DNA of 64,000 bases from the NCBI GenBank assembly GCA_020726505.1, contig JAHLEZ010000001.1:2666001-2730000 (forward strand), written 5' to 3'. Shown here piece by piece: positions 45,601-58,117 of this stretch (positions within the stretch are counted from its first letter, which is position 1; each line of letters begins with the position of its first letter). Position numbers and translations under genes: made by a program. This DNA is from Leptodontidium sp. MPI-SDFR-AT-0119. Lineage: Eukaryota > Ascomycota > Leotiomycetes > Helotiales > Leptodontidiaceae. The notes under the pieces are model-generated. The model was not told where the DNA came from and searched no databases. It saw only the letters and a list, made by a program, of their open reading frames with translations.

Positions 45601-48600
45601 GTAGAGGAGCCTGGGGAGGTGCTCGAGGCGAAGCTCATGCAACGAGTACGACCCCTCTTGTGACTCTACCCGACCAAGTTGCTGTCCAAGGACAAGGCTT
45701 CATTGATCCTGCCATTTCAACTCTTATAACGCCGGGTAGTCAAATTCCGGAGTCCCCTCAAATACCTGCCAACAACATGCTTCTTTCTGATATGTCAGCA
45801 CAACAGTTGGAGCAGGCCAATGGCAATGTGACGGGAGCCTTGGGTAGACTACGAACAGCAGCTATGAATGGGCAATATACAGTCTCTCCAGAAGACGTCT
45901 TCTCTCGGAACCCAGTAGCCGATCAAGCTCCTGAGGATGTGCCGATGATTGACTCTGGAAATCCCACGATTCTGGAACCTAGTACCATCTCGGCTACAAA
46001 TGGTGATCTTGCAGACATGTCAGTTGCCACTGGCATGGATAATTCTCTGCACCAGACACCTGGCCTCGCTTCAGATGCTGATTTCAACCTGTTGGAGACT
46101 CCGCAGATTACACCGTCGCAGTCGAGCACTCGAGGAGCTCGAAGCGCAAAGTCAAAAGCAAAGCCTACGCCAAAGCCCACCCCTACACCAAAAACTCCAA
46201 GAGTCAGAGTGGACCCAGAGGAAAAGCTAAGAGCTCGTATTGCAGAAGCTGAGGTTGTGCAAGTCCCCGATGGAGCGACCCAATTATCTTGCATCTACAA
46301 AGACCTTGTTGGGAACATGATTCTTTCTCATGATCAATCTGTCTTGGAATTCTTTGCCTTGAGTCAGCACCCACCAGAGATGCCTATGGTGAGTATGAAG
46401 ATTTCCAAGATCATTGGTAATCCGATCATGTCAATCAAAGGTTCATTCCCTATGGAATTGCATGTCAAGTCCTCGAACGACGAGAACAAGAAGAAGGGTT
46501 ATCGCTTCACTTATGCTGCTTCCGGGTCAGGCTCGGCAGCTGCACAAAGCATGCGAACGAAGATCGTCACAGCCATGATCGCATCCGAATTTACTGCAGG
46601 TGACTATGCCACGGTTGCAGAAGCTCAAGCAGCAAAGGTCCGACCGTACTTATGCGAGCTTTGTGGTGATCGCTTCAAGAATCCGAATGGCTTGGAATAT
46701 CATCTTACCAAGGCCAAGTCCAAGTGCAACCCAAATTGGGTCCCAGACGCGGACACAGGGAGGAGACCATACAAAAAGAAGACCTCTAAGAAAGCCAGAG
46801 CTGCTTCTCGAGAGGGAACTCCACGAACCCCCCGAAAACGAGCCGCCGCGGCAAGAAACGAGGCTTCACCTGAAGATTATGATGACCTCGCCGGTTCCTC
46901 TACTAGCGAAGATGAACCTGTTCTCATACCTCGATCGGCAAGAAAGGTTACTGTCGATAGAGTATACGAGTCAGATGGCTCGGAAGCACCTCGTTCAGCA
47001 CGCCCTGCTAGAAAGACGAAGCCTGTTGAAGAGGAAGATGCGGATGCGGATGGTGACAGCGATGATTCAATCTTTGATTGGGCCCGCAATAATACCACGA
47101 CCGGATACAAAGCCACCAAGACACGGAGATCTGCCAGTAGAGACGACTCGCAAACACCTCGACCACCACGCTCAGCAAGAAAGTCAAAGTCAACACAAGT
47201 TGGAGATCAAGACGCAGATGGAGATAGCGATACGTCTCTTGTGGAATGGTTCGAGAAGCATGGAAAGATCTCGTCGAAAGTTCTCGAGGCACCCAAGCTT
47301 GCGAAGACATACAAAGCCTTGCACCGCGAAGCTGAAGTTGCTGACCAGATTGTCAGAGACTTTGCTAATAGAATCCGCGATGGCGAAGAGGAAATATTTG
47401 GTCTCGCAATCACCCCTACCTCTCAATTGACGACTGCCAACGACATTGCAACAGACATGACCTGCAAGGAACTGAATAGCAAGTGGTACGAGGAGGTGGT
47501 GACCAATTTGGTCCAGCGAAATGAGGGCATGTTTCCGGCAGAAAAAAGTGTCTGGTTCGCTAGTGTGGCGATCTGGTTGAAGCAACAGCCCATTACAGCC
47601 GTTCTACCGGAATCTAAGCTTTGCGCTAAGGCTGTTGACGAGCTCGTGGAGTCCAAGAAATTCACCAGAGTGGAATTCGAATTCAAGGACCGGAATCGCA
47701 ACCCTCGAGCTATCACCCGAAGCATTCTTACAACGATCGGGCTCGACATGAGAACCGAACGCGCTGATCTGATCAAGGAACTGGTTCAAGAGAGTCACCC
47801 CAAGTCCTATGTTCCCTCGCAATTAGCACCTCCACCCTCCGTTCTCGAGAAGTTGCAGGCGGTCGTTGCTCGTTTGCTCCCAAGCTTGACCGTCACAGCG
47901 GATGATCAGGAGGAGGAGGGAGAATCATCTCCAGTTCTCGAATTTGGCGATGACTCTGATGAGGATGACTTCGAGATGGATGTTCAGGCTGCCGAGACTG
48001 AAAGCCAGGCCAGTGATAGTGACAGCGACAAAGATCTAGACGAAGAGGATGATGCAGTCTCTGCACTCTCCGGCGCAAAGACTTCTAAGAAGCGAAACCG
48101 CACGTCAAGTGGTGGTGTGAAAATGCAACGGAAGGCAGGTCACAACGCCAAAATCTCAGAAGGTGTACGAAGACGATTCGACCTTATCAGAGCTGGCGGT
48201 GAGAATCCGTATCCATGGAACCTTAAGGCGAAGAAAAACAATCTTACAGCCGCGGAGCGGGTCAAGCGCAATGAAGAGAAACGAATACGTGATAAGGAGC
48301 TGGCTGCCACCAAGCAACTCTGTTGGGACCAAGCTCCAGCATTCATGCCAAATACCGCAACCGGCGCCTGGGATCAAGCTCCGGTTGTGCTACAGGTCGC
48401 CAGGATGGCCAGCGGGCAGTCCGGGAAGCACTCGACTAGAACCAATTACGGTAGACACCAGCGTCTTCCAGAACCAATAACTTTCATGCAAGCCCCCGAC
48501 GGAGCATGGTCAGTCAGACCTTTTGGTCACGGAGTCAAGCCTATCCATTCCCGACCAGCTCGCAGAGCAGAAGGCAACCCAAATCTCCAAAAATACCTCG

Positions 48601-51095
48601 ACCGTGTGGAGAATAGCCATCGTCCAATCATCTACCCTCCAGTTCACAACAGAGTCAACCTTCCGTCAGTTCCATCCATACGCCTTCTGGAGGCAATGAG
48701 GTCTGGCAAGCCTATTGATGAAACCACTGGTCTTCCGATTGTCAACCTTTCTGCTAGAAAAAAGAGGAGAGCTTCTGCTGTATCTTTTGATGACGAGGAG
48801 GGACCTGCCCCCAAGCGAAAGAGACATGGTACATCGGTTCGTTTCGCCGAAGCCGACGATACAGATGAATATGCCTTCCCCGTAAAGATATCGAGGGCTA
48901 CCGGTAAGCCCACTCGAAAGTATTCGCGCAACTTCCCCAAGCAAGTTTTCGTATCGAATATGAATGATCCGAAGATATCTGGAGAACGATCCAGGATCTT
49001 GCCGTCCAGGAAATCCGGGAGAAAGCCCAAATTCTCCGAGGTTGACATCCTGAACTTCTACGAGCCGAAGAAGTTGACAGGAGATGTTCCAATGAATCCG
49101 GGCCTGGATACTCTTCCAGCATCGTTCGGATTGAGTGCACCAAATGCAGAGGATGTTATCAGCTACTCGCCAAATTATAACAACCTTGTGTTCATCTCCG
49201 CCTCTCCTATTGACGAAGACCAAGAACCGGGGCTTAGTTCGTGGACTGTGAATAGACTGGATGTTTATCGCCCAGCGGATTACAACTTCAGATGGGATGA
49301 TGCCACTGCCTTCACTGTGGAAAATCTTCCATTCTCTGATCTCAAAGAAGATTACGGATGGATTCCAACATACGATGCCGACCCAGAGGTCGTGGATCTG
49401 AATTCAGATGTGGAGATGGAGGTTGAGGTAGTTGAGAAGCCTAAACGGAAGCGTCAACGAACGACACCCAGTCAGGGCAAGCAAGTCAAAGCGGACAAGT
49501 ACAGCTACGTCCGACAACACACTGCCTTGCCACAGGACTTTGTCGACCTCTTTGATGATCCTGCTGCCGCTGGCAAGTTCTTCGGCGTGGAGATCGGTGT
49601 ACCTAACGAGTCTACCTTGAAGCGATCACGAAATCTCGGAAGTAATGTTATGCTCCCAGAGGTAGAGAGTCGTTTCTCAGTTGCTTGTATGGTCATTCGA
49701 GTCTTGGCCGGTGGTCTTGATCTCCAGGTCGACTGGATTCTCGTCGCACAGTTGTTCCCGGATTACTCCCTCAACTTCCTCAAGAAAGTTTGGAACGGTA
49801 TCCTCACGCGAAAGAAGTCCGCCATCCTCAAGCTGGAAGATGATTTCCGAGACAAATTCCTTGCTGCGTACCAGACTGGTGAAATTCCACGGATCGATTA
49901 CGAGCACCTGGCCGAATACGCATGGGGCGACCTCGTCGATTGGGTGATGACGAACACCAATTCCTCACTCAGTAACAAGACCATCATGCTTCCTCCCACA
50001 CGAGAAGAAGTAGCCGACGAATTTGAGCTCCGAGAAACGAACGACGAAGGCTGCCCTTGGAGAGAAAATTACTTCAGTATCACGACCGCGGTCTATAAGC
50101 GCATCATGGCTTCATCATCAGTCCCGCACTCAATCCCCCTTCAACCACGCAAGCGCCGCCACGTAGAAGATATCGACGATTTTACCGTAGCCAGATCTTG
50201 GGTCCGTGTCGCAGCCATCACACCAAACGAAGACTGGGACAGGCAACTCGCCAAAGCGAAGCTGAGTTCGTTCAGCAAATCGATGCTGGCAGAAGTACTC
50301 AACAGCTTGGTTACTCAAAAAGTCGTCAAGAAGCGCGCTCTCAACAAAGCTAAGAATGGCCGCGTCTACGAGATCCACGATACTTGGTCCGTCACCTTAC
50401 GTCGCCACATGAAGGAAACACAATTCGTCGAAGCAGCCAATTTCAAGCGATGGATGGATGCACAGTTCCGCTCGGGCATGCAATGCATCAAAGCCGACTA
50501 CTTCGCCAACGAAGGAACAATCGTGTGTCTCACCTCCTTACAAGCACACGGCCGAATCCGCTTCCACGGCCCTAACATCCCAATGAACAAATTCGGTCTT
50601 GGAGACGGCGGGTACGAGACGAAGAAGATCCCTAGGGAGAGATTAAGATTCAATATCGATATCTACCCTACGTCTTCTTACATCTACGACGATGTTAATC
50701 CAGTGCTCTCGAATGTCATGTTCCGTGACCCTCCGCGAGGTGGTGAGAATGGCGAGATTCCGATCTGGTATGGGTTGACCGAGAAGCCGATCTGGCGTAT
50801 CTGGTACCGGATCCTCGCGGCGGTGGGACAGGTCGTCGCGCTCAGATCGGGTGTTACGATTCAGGGTCTGAAGGAGAGCTTCAGGAGTACCCTGGAGGAA
50901 TGGGAGTGGAACTTATTGATGCAGTGGGGGAGCGAAGTGGGATTGTTCCATAGCCTTGGGGAGGATCTTGGTGCGAGTGAGGGATGGACGGTGGGAGAGT
51001 GGTGGTGGGCTGTTATCGGGGCCGGATTTGTGGATGTTGGTGGTGAGGCTGGAGGTGAGGGGGAGGGTGTAGGCATGGATGCTTTGATGGGTTGA
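42670..51095 (+). CDS. Giant TFIIIC Tfc3/tau138-like protein with zinc finger and AT-hook
   Basis: Exons 42670-42736 and 43165-51095 join in phase (donor GTGAGT, branch ACTAAC, acceptor GACCAG) to about 2,665 residues; the second exon alone is 7.9 kb without a stop. Order: an N-terminal winged-helix-like segment (SITKLAKLLDADTNAKNTIW), an AT-hook (KRRGRPPKAKK, about residue 137), a long disordered Pro/Ser region, an RGR/RGG tract (about 812-845), a single C2H2-like finger (YLCELCGDRFKNPNGLEYH, about 1180), acidic Ser/Asp regions, and a conserved C-terminus with FSVACMVIRVLAGGLDLQVD, DFVDLFDDPAAAGKFFG, GRIRFHGPNIP and TVGEWWWAVIGAG. That C-terminus resembles the Tfc3/sfc3 subunit of TFIIIC, which binds the B box of tRNA genes for RNA polymerase III. 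The zinc finger and AT-hook are unusual for it. The first intron (428 bp) is long for this genome. Confidence 0.65.
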
Positions 51096-51929
51096 TGAGG
51101 GGTGTATGATAGGATAGGATAGGGTGGTGACGTTTATTTGCTTTGGGCTTTGATTTTTGCTCTTTGATTTGCGACAAGCGATGGCGTTCACGGCTGGATG
51201 GATATCTGACAGATGGATATCTCTGGCGTCTCTACCGCTGCCTTTGATTTGGGTTAGAGTTGACCGGCTGGGCGTTTTGGCGCTGAATTATTTGCGTGGC
51301 GTACCACATGCACATACATAGGGCATGGAAGGAGGGCCAACAGTACACATTGAGTGGCAAAATCGGGGGAGCGTATATTAGACAGGTTTTGTACAATAGA
51401 ATCCGCGAGCTGGCCGAGGCTTTTGCTCATGTAGAGAAATATTGTACGATTTGACTGAAGTGTTGACTTGATTTGACTTGATTAGTGATAAAATTGTGGT
51501 TCGCTGCGAACAAAAGGATATTTGGTTTTGAATGTCTACTCAGGTTGTCCTCTTCCGTCGTTCTACGGATGGAGAAATGATTTGATGGAGCTTCAACACT
51601 CCGAGCTAAATGTACTGAATAGAGATGAAGGGTAGTCAAGGAGAAGTCGAATCTTCTAGACTCCGAAGCAGAAGTATATAAACCCGCGATCACCTCTCGC
51701 TCCCTCAATCCAACTCAAAACCAGCCAATTTATCCAAACACCAACCCAACCCAAAAAAAAAAAAAAAAACAAAACAAAACAAGCCCAACATAAACCGCAC
51801 CCACAACTATAACAAGAAACCCCAACACGGAAAAAATAGTGTCACCCTTCTGCACCCACAGCACAGCAGCCACAGCGACAGCTGCCAGATCTGCCATCCA
51901 CGCCCGCGCTCTCCGATCATATCACGAGG
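51096..51929. other. Intergenic with TATA-type promoter
   Basis: A TATATAAA at 51675-51682 is followed by a pyrimidine-rich initiator-like stretch (51690-51730) and a 17-A run at about 51755-51770. This is the kind of leader seen before strongly expressed small genes. Confidence 0.5.
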
Positions 51930-52079
51930 ATGGATGCAACACACGAGCAGATGGGTAGCTTGGCCCGATATAGATGGGTTCTGTATGCGTGCAGTCATAG
52001 TACAGATATTCAGCATTGGCCGGAGCGTAGAGTTGTGGGGTATGTTCCGAGAGACCCTTGGGGTTTGTGGAGAGGGTGA
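51930..52079 (+). CDS. Possible 49-residue small protein
   Basis: A short frame about 250 bp downstream of a clear TATA/initiator gives MDATHEQMGSLARYRWVLYA, then CSHSTDIQHWPERRVVGYVP and RDPWGLWRG. The frame is open upstream to a TAG near 51838 without another ATG. Composition (5 Trp, no low complexity) looks like real protein, but no family is recognised and there is no signal peptide. The upstream promoter is similar to the one before the ORF at 53148. Confidence 0.3.
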   Translation: MDATHEQMGSLARYRWVLYACSHSTDIQHWPERRVVGYVPRDPWGLWRG

Positions 52080-52209
52080 GTTTGGAGGGGGTTGGGGTAT
52101 GTGAGTGGAGTTCTGGATGTTAGGGAGATGAGCGTGATGGTAGTTGCGATGGAGGGATGGGTTGGGTGGTTGGGTATGCGCAATGAAGCTCTTGCGGGAT
52201 ATGATCTTG

Positions 52210-52258
52210 AGAGATAGTAGGTGATAGGTATTAGGTGATAGGTATTAGGTGATAGATA
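52210..52258. repeat. 14-bp tandem repeat (GTGATAGGTATTAG)
   Basis: About three tandem copies of GTGATAGGTATTAG, the last diverging to GTGATAGATATCG. It lies in intergenic DNA. Confidence 0.85.
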
Positions 52259-53010
52259 TCGAAATTCAAGGGTGTTTCCAGTCACGGTAAAATGCGAGGA
52301 AGTGATAGTGGGAGTAGATGTGAGACTGCTTGGGATGTTTTGTTGACTGGCTTAGCGGAACAAACGATTTGAAGTAGTCCGGCTGACAAACATCACCCTT
52401 CCTCTCTAATGGGAGGGGATTTTCAACCGATTTAATTGTACCGAGGCAATAATACCCCCAAGTCAACCTTATGGAGGGAGGGAAATTTGGTCCTTTGTCG
52501 ATACAATCTTGCTACTGCTCCAAAAGCTAGGAGATATGTGCCCAGGCGTCCCTATGAGTCTCATTTGAGCGAATGTGTTTCGCTCTTCCTTTCGATAAAA
52601 GGAAGGAACGGTTATGTGGGACGGTGGAGATGTGTTCGGAGAAGGTGATCATGATTGTGAGCAGGGTAGCCGTAGCCTGTACGGGGGGGTTGAAGTAGAG
52701 AAAGAGGGGAAGAACCAGGGGGCAAGAATTGGGAAGTCACTTCAATGGTGTTTATCAGATCCTCCTCCTCTTCACATTCAGCTATTGCAAACTCCTCCTC
52801 ACTACCTGCGCAAACTCCGGACGAATGAATGACTGTTGGTTATTCCATTACAAGACAAAGGCCGGCCGATGACTCCTGGCGGACTTAGGGTGAATACTTT
52901 TCTCTGTTGCGTTTAACATTCAGGAATCCCTAGCCGTTGTTATTTGGTCGCCGGCGGCTGCTCAGATTTGTCAACACATACGAAGAATGTTCCAGAGTGG
53001 TAGGTAGAGG
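52259..53010. other. Intergenic
   Basis: No gene seen. Confidence 0.45.
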
Positions 53011-53018
53011 TATATAAG
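53011..53018 (+). promoter_or_regulatory. TATA box
   Basis: TATATAAG, followed by CCCGTAACTT and a pyrimidine-rich initiator region (53035-53065), 137 bp before the ATG at 53148. The arrangement and several bases match the TATA region at 51675. Confidence 0.6.
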
Positions 53019-53147
53019 CCCGTAACTTCGTGCGATCTCTCCCTCCCAACTTCAACTTCAAAACTCTAATCAACTACAACAACAAATAAAAATTCAGACA
53101 CTACACAACAACAACACATAACAAACTTATTCCCGTTCTCCTGAACC

Positions 53148-53423
53148 ATGACTTGCAGTCACGCAACACGAGAACAGGGCTGCTGGTGTATGCAAAGCAC
53201 GTGCCCTTTCATCAAGCCTTTGCAGCTGGACTACTAGACCCCAATGATCCAAAGACTTCTAGCGGAGGAGCTAGCCAGGAGAGAGAAAGCATACCAAAAC
53301 TACCCCAAAATTCCCAAGTGTCGTTGTGGCAAGCCTTTGAATGGCCCCCACCAACATCCATTCGGACCTGGGGGATCGTCTGGATTCACCGGATTTGGCG
53401 GAACATTTGGTGGCGGGGCTTAG
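53148..53423 (+). pseudogene. Small Cys/Gly-rich ORF with one internal TAG
   Basis: From ATG 53148 the frame reads MTCSHATREQGCWCMQSTCP, then FIKPLQLDY, a TAG (53235-53237), then TPMIQRLLAEELARREKAYQ, NYPKIPKCRCGKPLNGPHQH and PFGPGGSSGFTGFGGTFGGG A, ending TAG at 53421-53423. Ninety-one codons in one frame with a single stop and sensible protein on both sides suggest a real small gene with a recent nonsense change (CAG to TAG would suffice). It has a good TATA box upstream. The N-terminal Cys cluster and C-terminal Gly/Phe tail are not a known family to me. No signal peptide is visible. Confidence 0.45.
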
Positions 53424-54240
53424 GAGGTGTTGAAATATTAGTGAACCGAGGGAGGGGTATGTGATATGTACTGGCAAAGAGTGCCCCGTGGGGGGTAGAT
53501 AGAGGGGGGGGACAAGTGGTGACGAGTCGGCCTTTTTTCTACCCTGACATACGCAAGAGTCAAAACCATCGGTTTCTAATCTTTATTTGTTCTTTAGTTG
53601 CCCATTGACTGTTTAATTCAAATACATCATATTCGCATTTTATATTGATTACTATTTCTAAACGATTCCCAAAATACTCATGCTGAAACCTACAATCTTT
53701 GTTGACAGAGAAAAGGAGCAAGACAAGAAATCCTATGAACACTTCCCTACTAGAAGTTCACCTTGGACTGTGTATATTAACTGTATGAATCCATAAATTA
53801 ATCTGCCGTAACCCCCGTCCTTCGGACCCTGCTGATAATTAAAAAAGAATCAAAAGTAGATACGATTAACTATAACCACTGGCTCAAAGGTATCATCTCA
53901 AGTCCTTGTGACTTTGGGGTGACGTTCGTTACACTTCAAAGGAGCTAGTTGGCGCATTCACGGAGCGCTGATTCATCTGAAAGCTCGTGTTAGCTTACCA
54001 CTTCGGATAGTTAATTACCGTTAAAAATGAGAATAATCTGTATTACTATTATCCATTTTAAATAATGTTTCCCTTCAGAAAACTTGGAGAATGTTCTAGC
54101 GTTGAAACTGGAAGCATAAAACGCCTCACTCCACCCACCGCTCCCTCCAGTGTAAACTTTCATAGCAAAACTTCAAAAACTCCATTTCAAAACCAACACC
54201 CACCAGTATCGCAAAACAAAACAAACTCACTCTTTTGAGG
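53424..54240. other. AT-rich intergenic
   Basis: No gene seen; a plain AT-rich stretch bounded by the small ORF and the first direct repeat. Confidence 0.5.
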
Positions 54241-54425
54241 CATGGGGTAGTCTTTGGTGTTCCTAGCATGTTATTGGCTTGGTATTCCCTAATATAAATA
54301 ATCCTTGGAAATGGCTTCCAAAACGACTGTTGTATGTCTCGATCAAGAACATCCTGCGAGAATCATCCGGTGAAACTTAAGCAGCCTATCATAAGTAGAA
54401 AAAATATCAACTCTCCCTAGGCAGG
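54241..54425. repeat. Diverged direct repeat, copy 1
   Basis: About 185 bp that can be aligned by eye with 57541-57735 in the same orientation: shared landmarks include TATTGGCTTG, TTGGAAATG, ACATCCTG and ACAAAAATACC-like blocks, with roughly 65-75% identity in the aligned blocks. The two copies lie 3.3 kb apart and flank the ankyrin locus. Confidence 0.65.
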
Positions 54426-54788
54426 GCGGACCTGACTCGAAATAAACCCATCACTGCTGTCTTTTGGGGAGTTACGGGTACAACGGGCAAGAGCGGGAGA
54501 CGGGAATTCGCGGTTGATAATTGATAGTGTGCCCACAGCGAAGACTAGGCATCCAGCGCGTACCCCTGAAACGCTCGCTTAAAATCTCCATGAGAGGAAT
54601 GCTAATAAAAACAACACCTTGGCGGCATGCGGCCCATAATTAGAAATTAGCGAGCACGGTGCATCCTAAAGACGCCAGGCGCAGCCCTCGTTTTCTCCAC
54701 GTCACGCTCTCACATTGAAAATTTCGAGAAATTTACTTCATTGACCTCGCCGACCAGCCTCACATCAACGATCATACTAGAAATCGAG

Positions 54789-56815
54789 ATGGACAACGAG
54801 TATTCGCAATTCGAGGAGGAGTGGTCATATAAGCCAGAGCCGCCCTTACCCCTTTACGCAGCGGCGTCGAACGGGGATTACACCAAGCTCGAACGACTCC
54901 TGAAGATATCGACAGATACAGTCAATCGACGTGGCAAGTACGATACGTTCAATTAACATGAAAATTACTGCCCTGAGGAATTTCCAAATACTGCCCTCGA
55001 GATAGCTATAAAAAAATAACGACATCGAGTTAGTTAGACTTCTCTTGGACTATAGTGCAGACCTAAAGATGTGGCTCCCTTGGTCTAAAGAATACGTTAG
55101 TAACAAAGCAACTTCGGCTTATGAGGCGGCTGCTCTTGGGTTTTTAGATATCCTGAGATTGTTAATCGAAAGGGAGGGCTTGCGACTTTCCGTTGTATTG
55201 TATTCTGTGGTCGATTGTGGCCGATTAGAATGTGTGAAGGAAATGTTTGCTTGGCTAGTGAACAACAAACGCAATGAATTTGATGATGGTGTTGCGATAA
55301 GCACTGCAATGGCATGGGCTTTGAAAATAGCGGCTGCCGGATGGAGAGATGATATTGTCGAATTCCTCCTAATCGCCAGTGGACATGCTAATAAGAAGTT
55401 TGTGGATTACGCCTTCATTAAGGCAATGATTCCTCAAGACGACTGGCCTAGGAGGAACTGCGTGCTTAAAGGGCCATACGAAGAAGCCCGAAAAGAAAGA
55501 ATTAAAGTTGTGAGGCTACTGCTGGAAGCGGGAGCAGATGTTGAAGTCACAAGCCGCCTTGAACACTATAGGCATAAGTACGAGGAGACCAAACCGCTTC
55601 ATCGAGTTGCGCAAGAGGGCAACCGAGCAAGAGAGATTTTTGATATGTTGTTAGACAAAAACGTCGATGTTAATTCCGTTAATAACGAAGGAACGAAGTA
55701 CAGAGATGAACAAACGCCTTTGTTCCGAGCTGTTTTAGCTAACGACCTGTATTTTGTTGAACGATTACTTGGAAAAGGCGCAAGTGTAACACACGTTAAC
55801 AAATCTGGAAACACACTTTTACATACCTCGGTATCTAACCATACATTATTAGCATGCTTGGCCATTATGTCATTACTTCTTCGCTATAGCTTATCTACCG
55901 GTGTAATAAACTCAAAAGGAAGGACGGCACTATATAAAGCTTCGAGCCAAGGAAATGTAGAAGAGTCAAGCTTCTCCTCTCCTTAAACCGTGATTTGATT
56001 ACCTGCAAGACGCTGGAGGGCTAGACAGCTCTCCACTCTGCCGTCGATCATTCTTTGTAGTAGAAAGTCGATGTAGCGGTTGTCCTTCTTCCAAATAGCG
56101 CAGACATTAACGCACGTACCAAAGAAAGCTGGACAGTTCTCTAACTGGCAGTCGCAGGGAACCACTACGACCCGATTCCCTTCATCTCATTTCTCTTAGA
56201 AAATGGTGCCGATATTACGGCAATGCACAACTTGGACACACTAGACGATGTATGGTAGAATTGAGTCTCTAAGGATCCTGCGTCGGCGGCTTTGTGAGAA
56301 GCAGGAGAAGTGAGACAGGTGGGAGATTCATTGCTGCATCTGGCTGTTGACACAAAAAGTATGTTAGCAGTGCATCCTTGGATACATTACGTCTACTTCT
56401 AGACAGGGGTGCCGCCTTGGAATCTAGAGATATGCAAGGGCGTACGCCCGTCCTGAGGGCTGTGGGGGTATAGCATATTAATGCAGAATATGGCGGGCAA
56501 TTCTGATCCCAATATATGATGGAGTTGATTAATAGGGAAGCAGATATCACTGTGAAAGATCACAGGGGTTTAGGGCTTGAAGATCGGGTCAAGAATAAGG
56601 GGTACACAATCACAAAAAGAAATGGGAAAGTGATTGGATTTGAGAGGATTCCTGTTACGGAACCGAAGTTACGGCCGATGGGAAGAGGATGGGGAAGAGC
56701 ATGCGGAAGAGGCCGAGGAAGAATAGTACTAACCAACAAGGCAGTAGAAGAGGGACTAGCTGGCCCCAAGGAACAAGGGAAGGGGCATGGATATGACCTC
56801 CACGGCTCGCAATAA
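54789..56815 (+). pseudogene. Ankyrin-repeat protein, broken into several frames
   Basis: Starts at ATG 54789 (MDNEYSQFEEEWSYKPEPPL, then PLYAAASNGDYTKLERLLK). TAA at 54954-54956 interrupts it (CAA to TAA would restore HENYCPEEFPNTALEIAIKK), and a frameshift occurs in the A-run at 55010-55016. The longest open part, 55045-55986, carries ankyrin units (FLDILRLLIEREG, VVRLLLEAGADVEVTS, KPLHRVAQEGNRAREIFDML, TPLFRAVLANDLYFVERLLG, GNTLLHTSVSNH). Beyond the stop, LENGADITAMHNLDTLDDV (about 56203) and GDSLLHLAVDTK (about 56320) show it ran on to a Gly/Arg-rich tail ending at 56815. At least four lesions. Ankyrin proteins mediate protein contacts; no catalytic part is seen. Confidence 0.75.
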
Positions 56816-57540
56816 CGATTAGACTATACGTTGACCAGTACAATCGTGAGATTTTTTGAAGGAAATATACGAGGAAATTGAAATTGTATCCTCCACCTAA
56901 AGCCAATTCTCTAGACGTTGTGGTGACTTAATCAAGGTGGCCTATTTCCAGTCTTTGCTTAGAACCCCTCTCAAGATTGACCCACAGCAGTATAGGAATA
57001 ATTCCAAAAGAGCCGACCTGGGATTCCTCAAGGAAAGAGGTCGTTGGCGATATGACATTTACATTTACTTACGAATCTCCCCTTAAGAGGGGCAGAGAAT
57101 TCACAGTTTACGTCTAAACTTTTAAAAAAGCACGAGTGAGCCCGAAATGGAAGCGAGGGGCCTCAAAATTTGTGCTTTTCATTGATTATTGCAAACATAA
57201 ATCCCATGCCCTCCATGATATTGCCTCGAGCGACATGTGGACAATTAGCCTCGCCCTAGCTACGTATGCTAAATAAAATGTTCCAAACAAGCATATCTGT
57301 AGGAACCTATTGTATCACCGAATACCGGCGTCCACAATGAATTTCCTTGATTCCTGTACACCCAGTTATAAATGGTGATCGGGAGGTCTGATTAGTATGT
57401 ATACAAGAAGGCTATTTATGGAAACGGAACAAACAAACGTTAGTTAACAGGGGTGTTGCTTTTTTTAACAGGATCGTGGAGGTGTTTGGGAGTAGATATA
57501 ATATAAATGAAAGTGTTTTAACGAAAGTTTATGTTACAGA
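56816..57540. other. AT-rich intergenic
   Basis: No gene seen between the ankyrin pseudogene and the second direct repeat. Confidence 0.5.
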
Positions 57541-57735
57541 GGTATGGGATAGTGCGCCTTTATTGGGTTTAGTATGATATTGGCTTGATATTCTCTAATC
57601 TCAAGAGTACTTGGAAATGCTTCGATGACCATTATTGTATATCTATATCAAAACATCCTGTGAATTCATTCAGTAGAGCCTAAACAAAATATAATGGGCT
57701 GTTATCTAGTACAAAAATACCAATTCTCACCTAGT
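57541..57735. repeat. Diverged direct repeat, copy 2
   Basis: Second copy of the repeat at 54241-54425, same orientation. A 167-codon plus-strand ORF (57694-58197, starting MGCYLVQKYQFSPSRAIHHT) begins inside it; that ORF has no recognised feature and overlaps the Cys-motif ORF in another frame, so it is not called as a gene. Confidence 0.65.
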
Positions 57736-58117
57736 AGGGCTATTCACCATACGTGGCAGATTCATAAGTACATTGATGTTGCTACTCACTTGATTGTGAC
57801 ACCTACACATAGAGTGGGACGTGGAAGACAAGTGATAGCTGTAGACCGTGACTCGGAGCACTCGATAGAATTACACAGTCATCTGATTGAGGACTGCATT
57901 TCAATAGCCGAATCAACTGAGGACCCTTTAGATGAAAGTTTTGAGAGTTTTTGGCCTCTCAAGAGTTTCTTGTCGTCAATTTACTTTCTCAACGGAAACA
58001 CCACAACGAAAATCTTCACATCTACCATACAAGCATTTTCCACACTCAATACGTCAAAGTTTCCATCTACTGTCTCCGAGAATGGATTCAAACACTGCAT
58101 AGGAATCCCAAAAAGTA

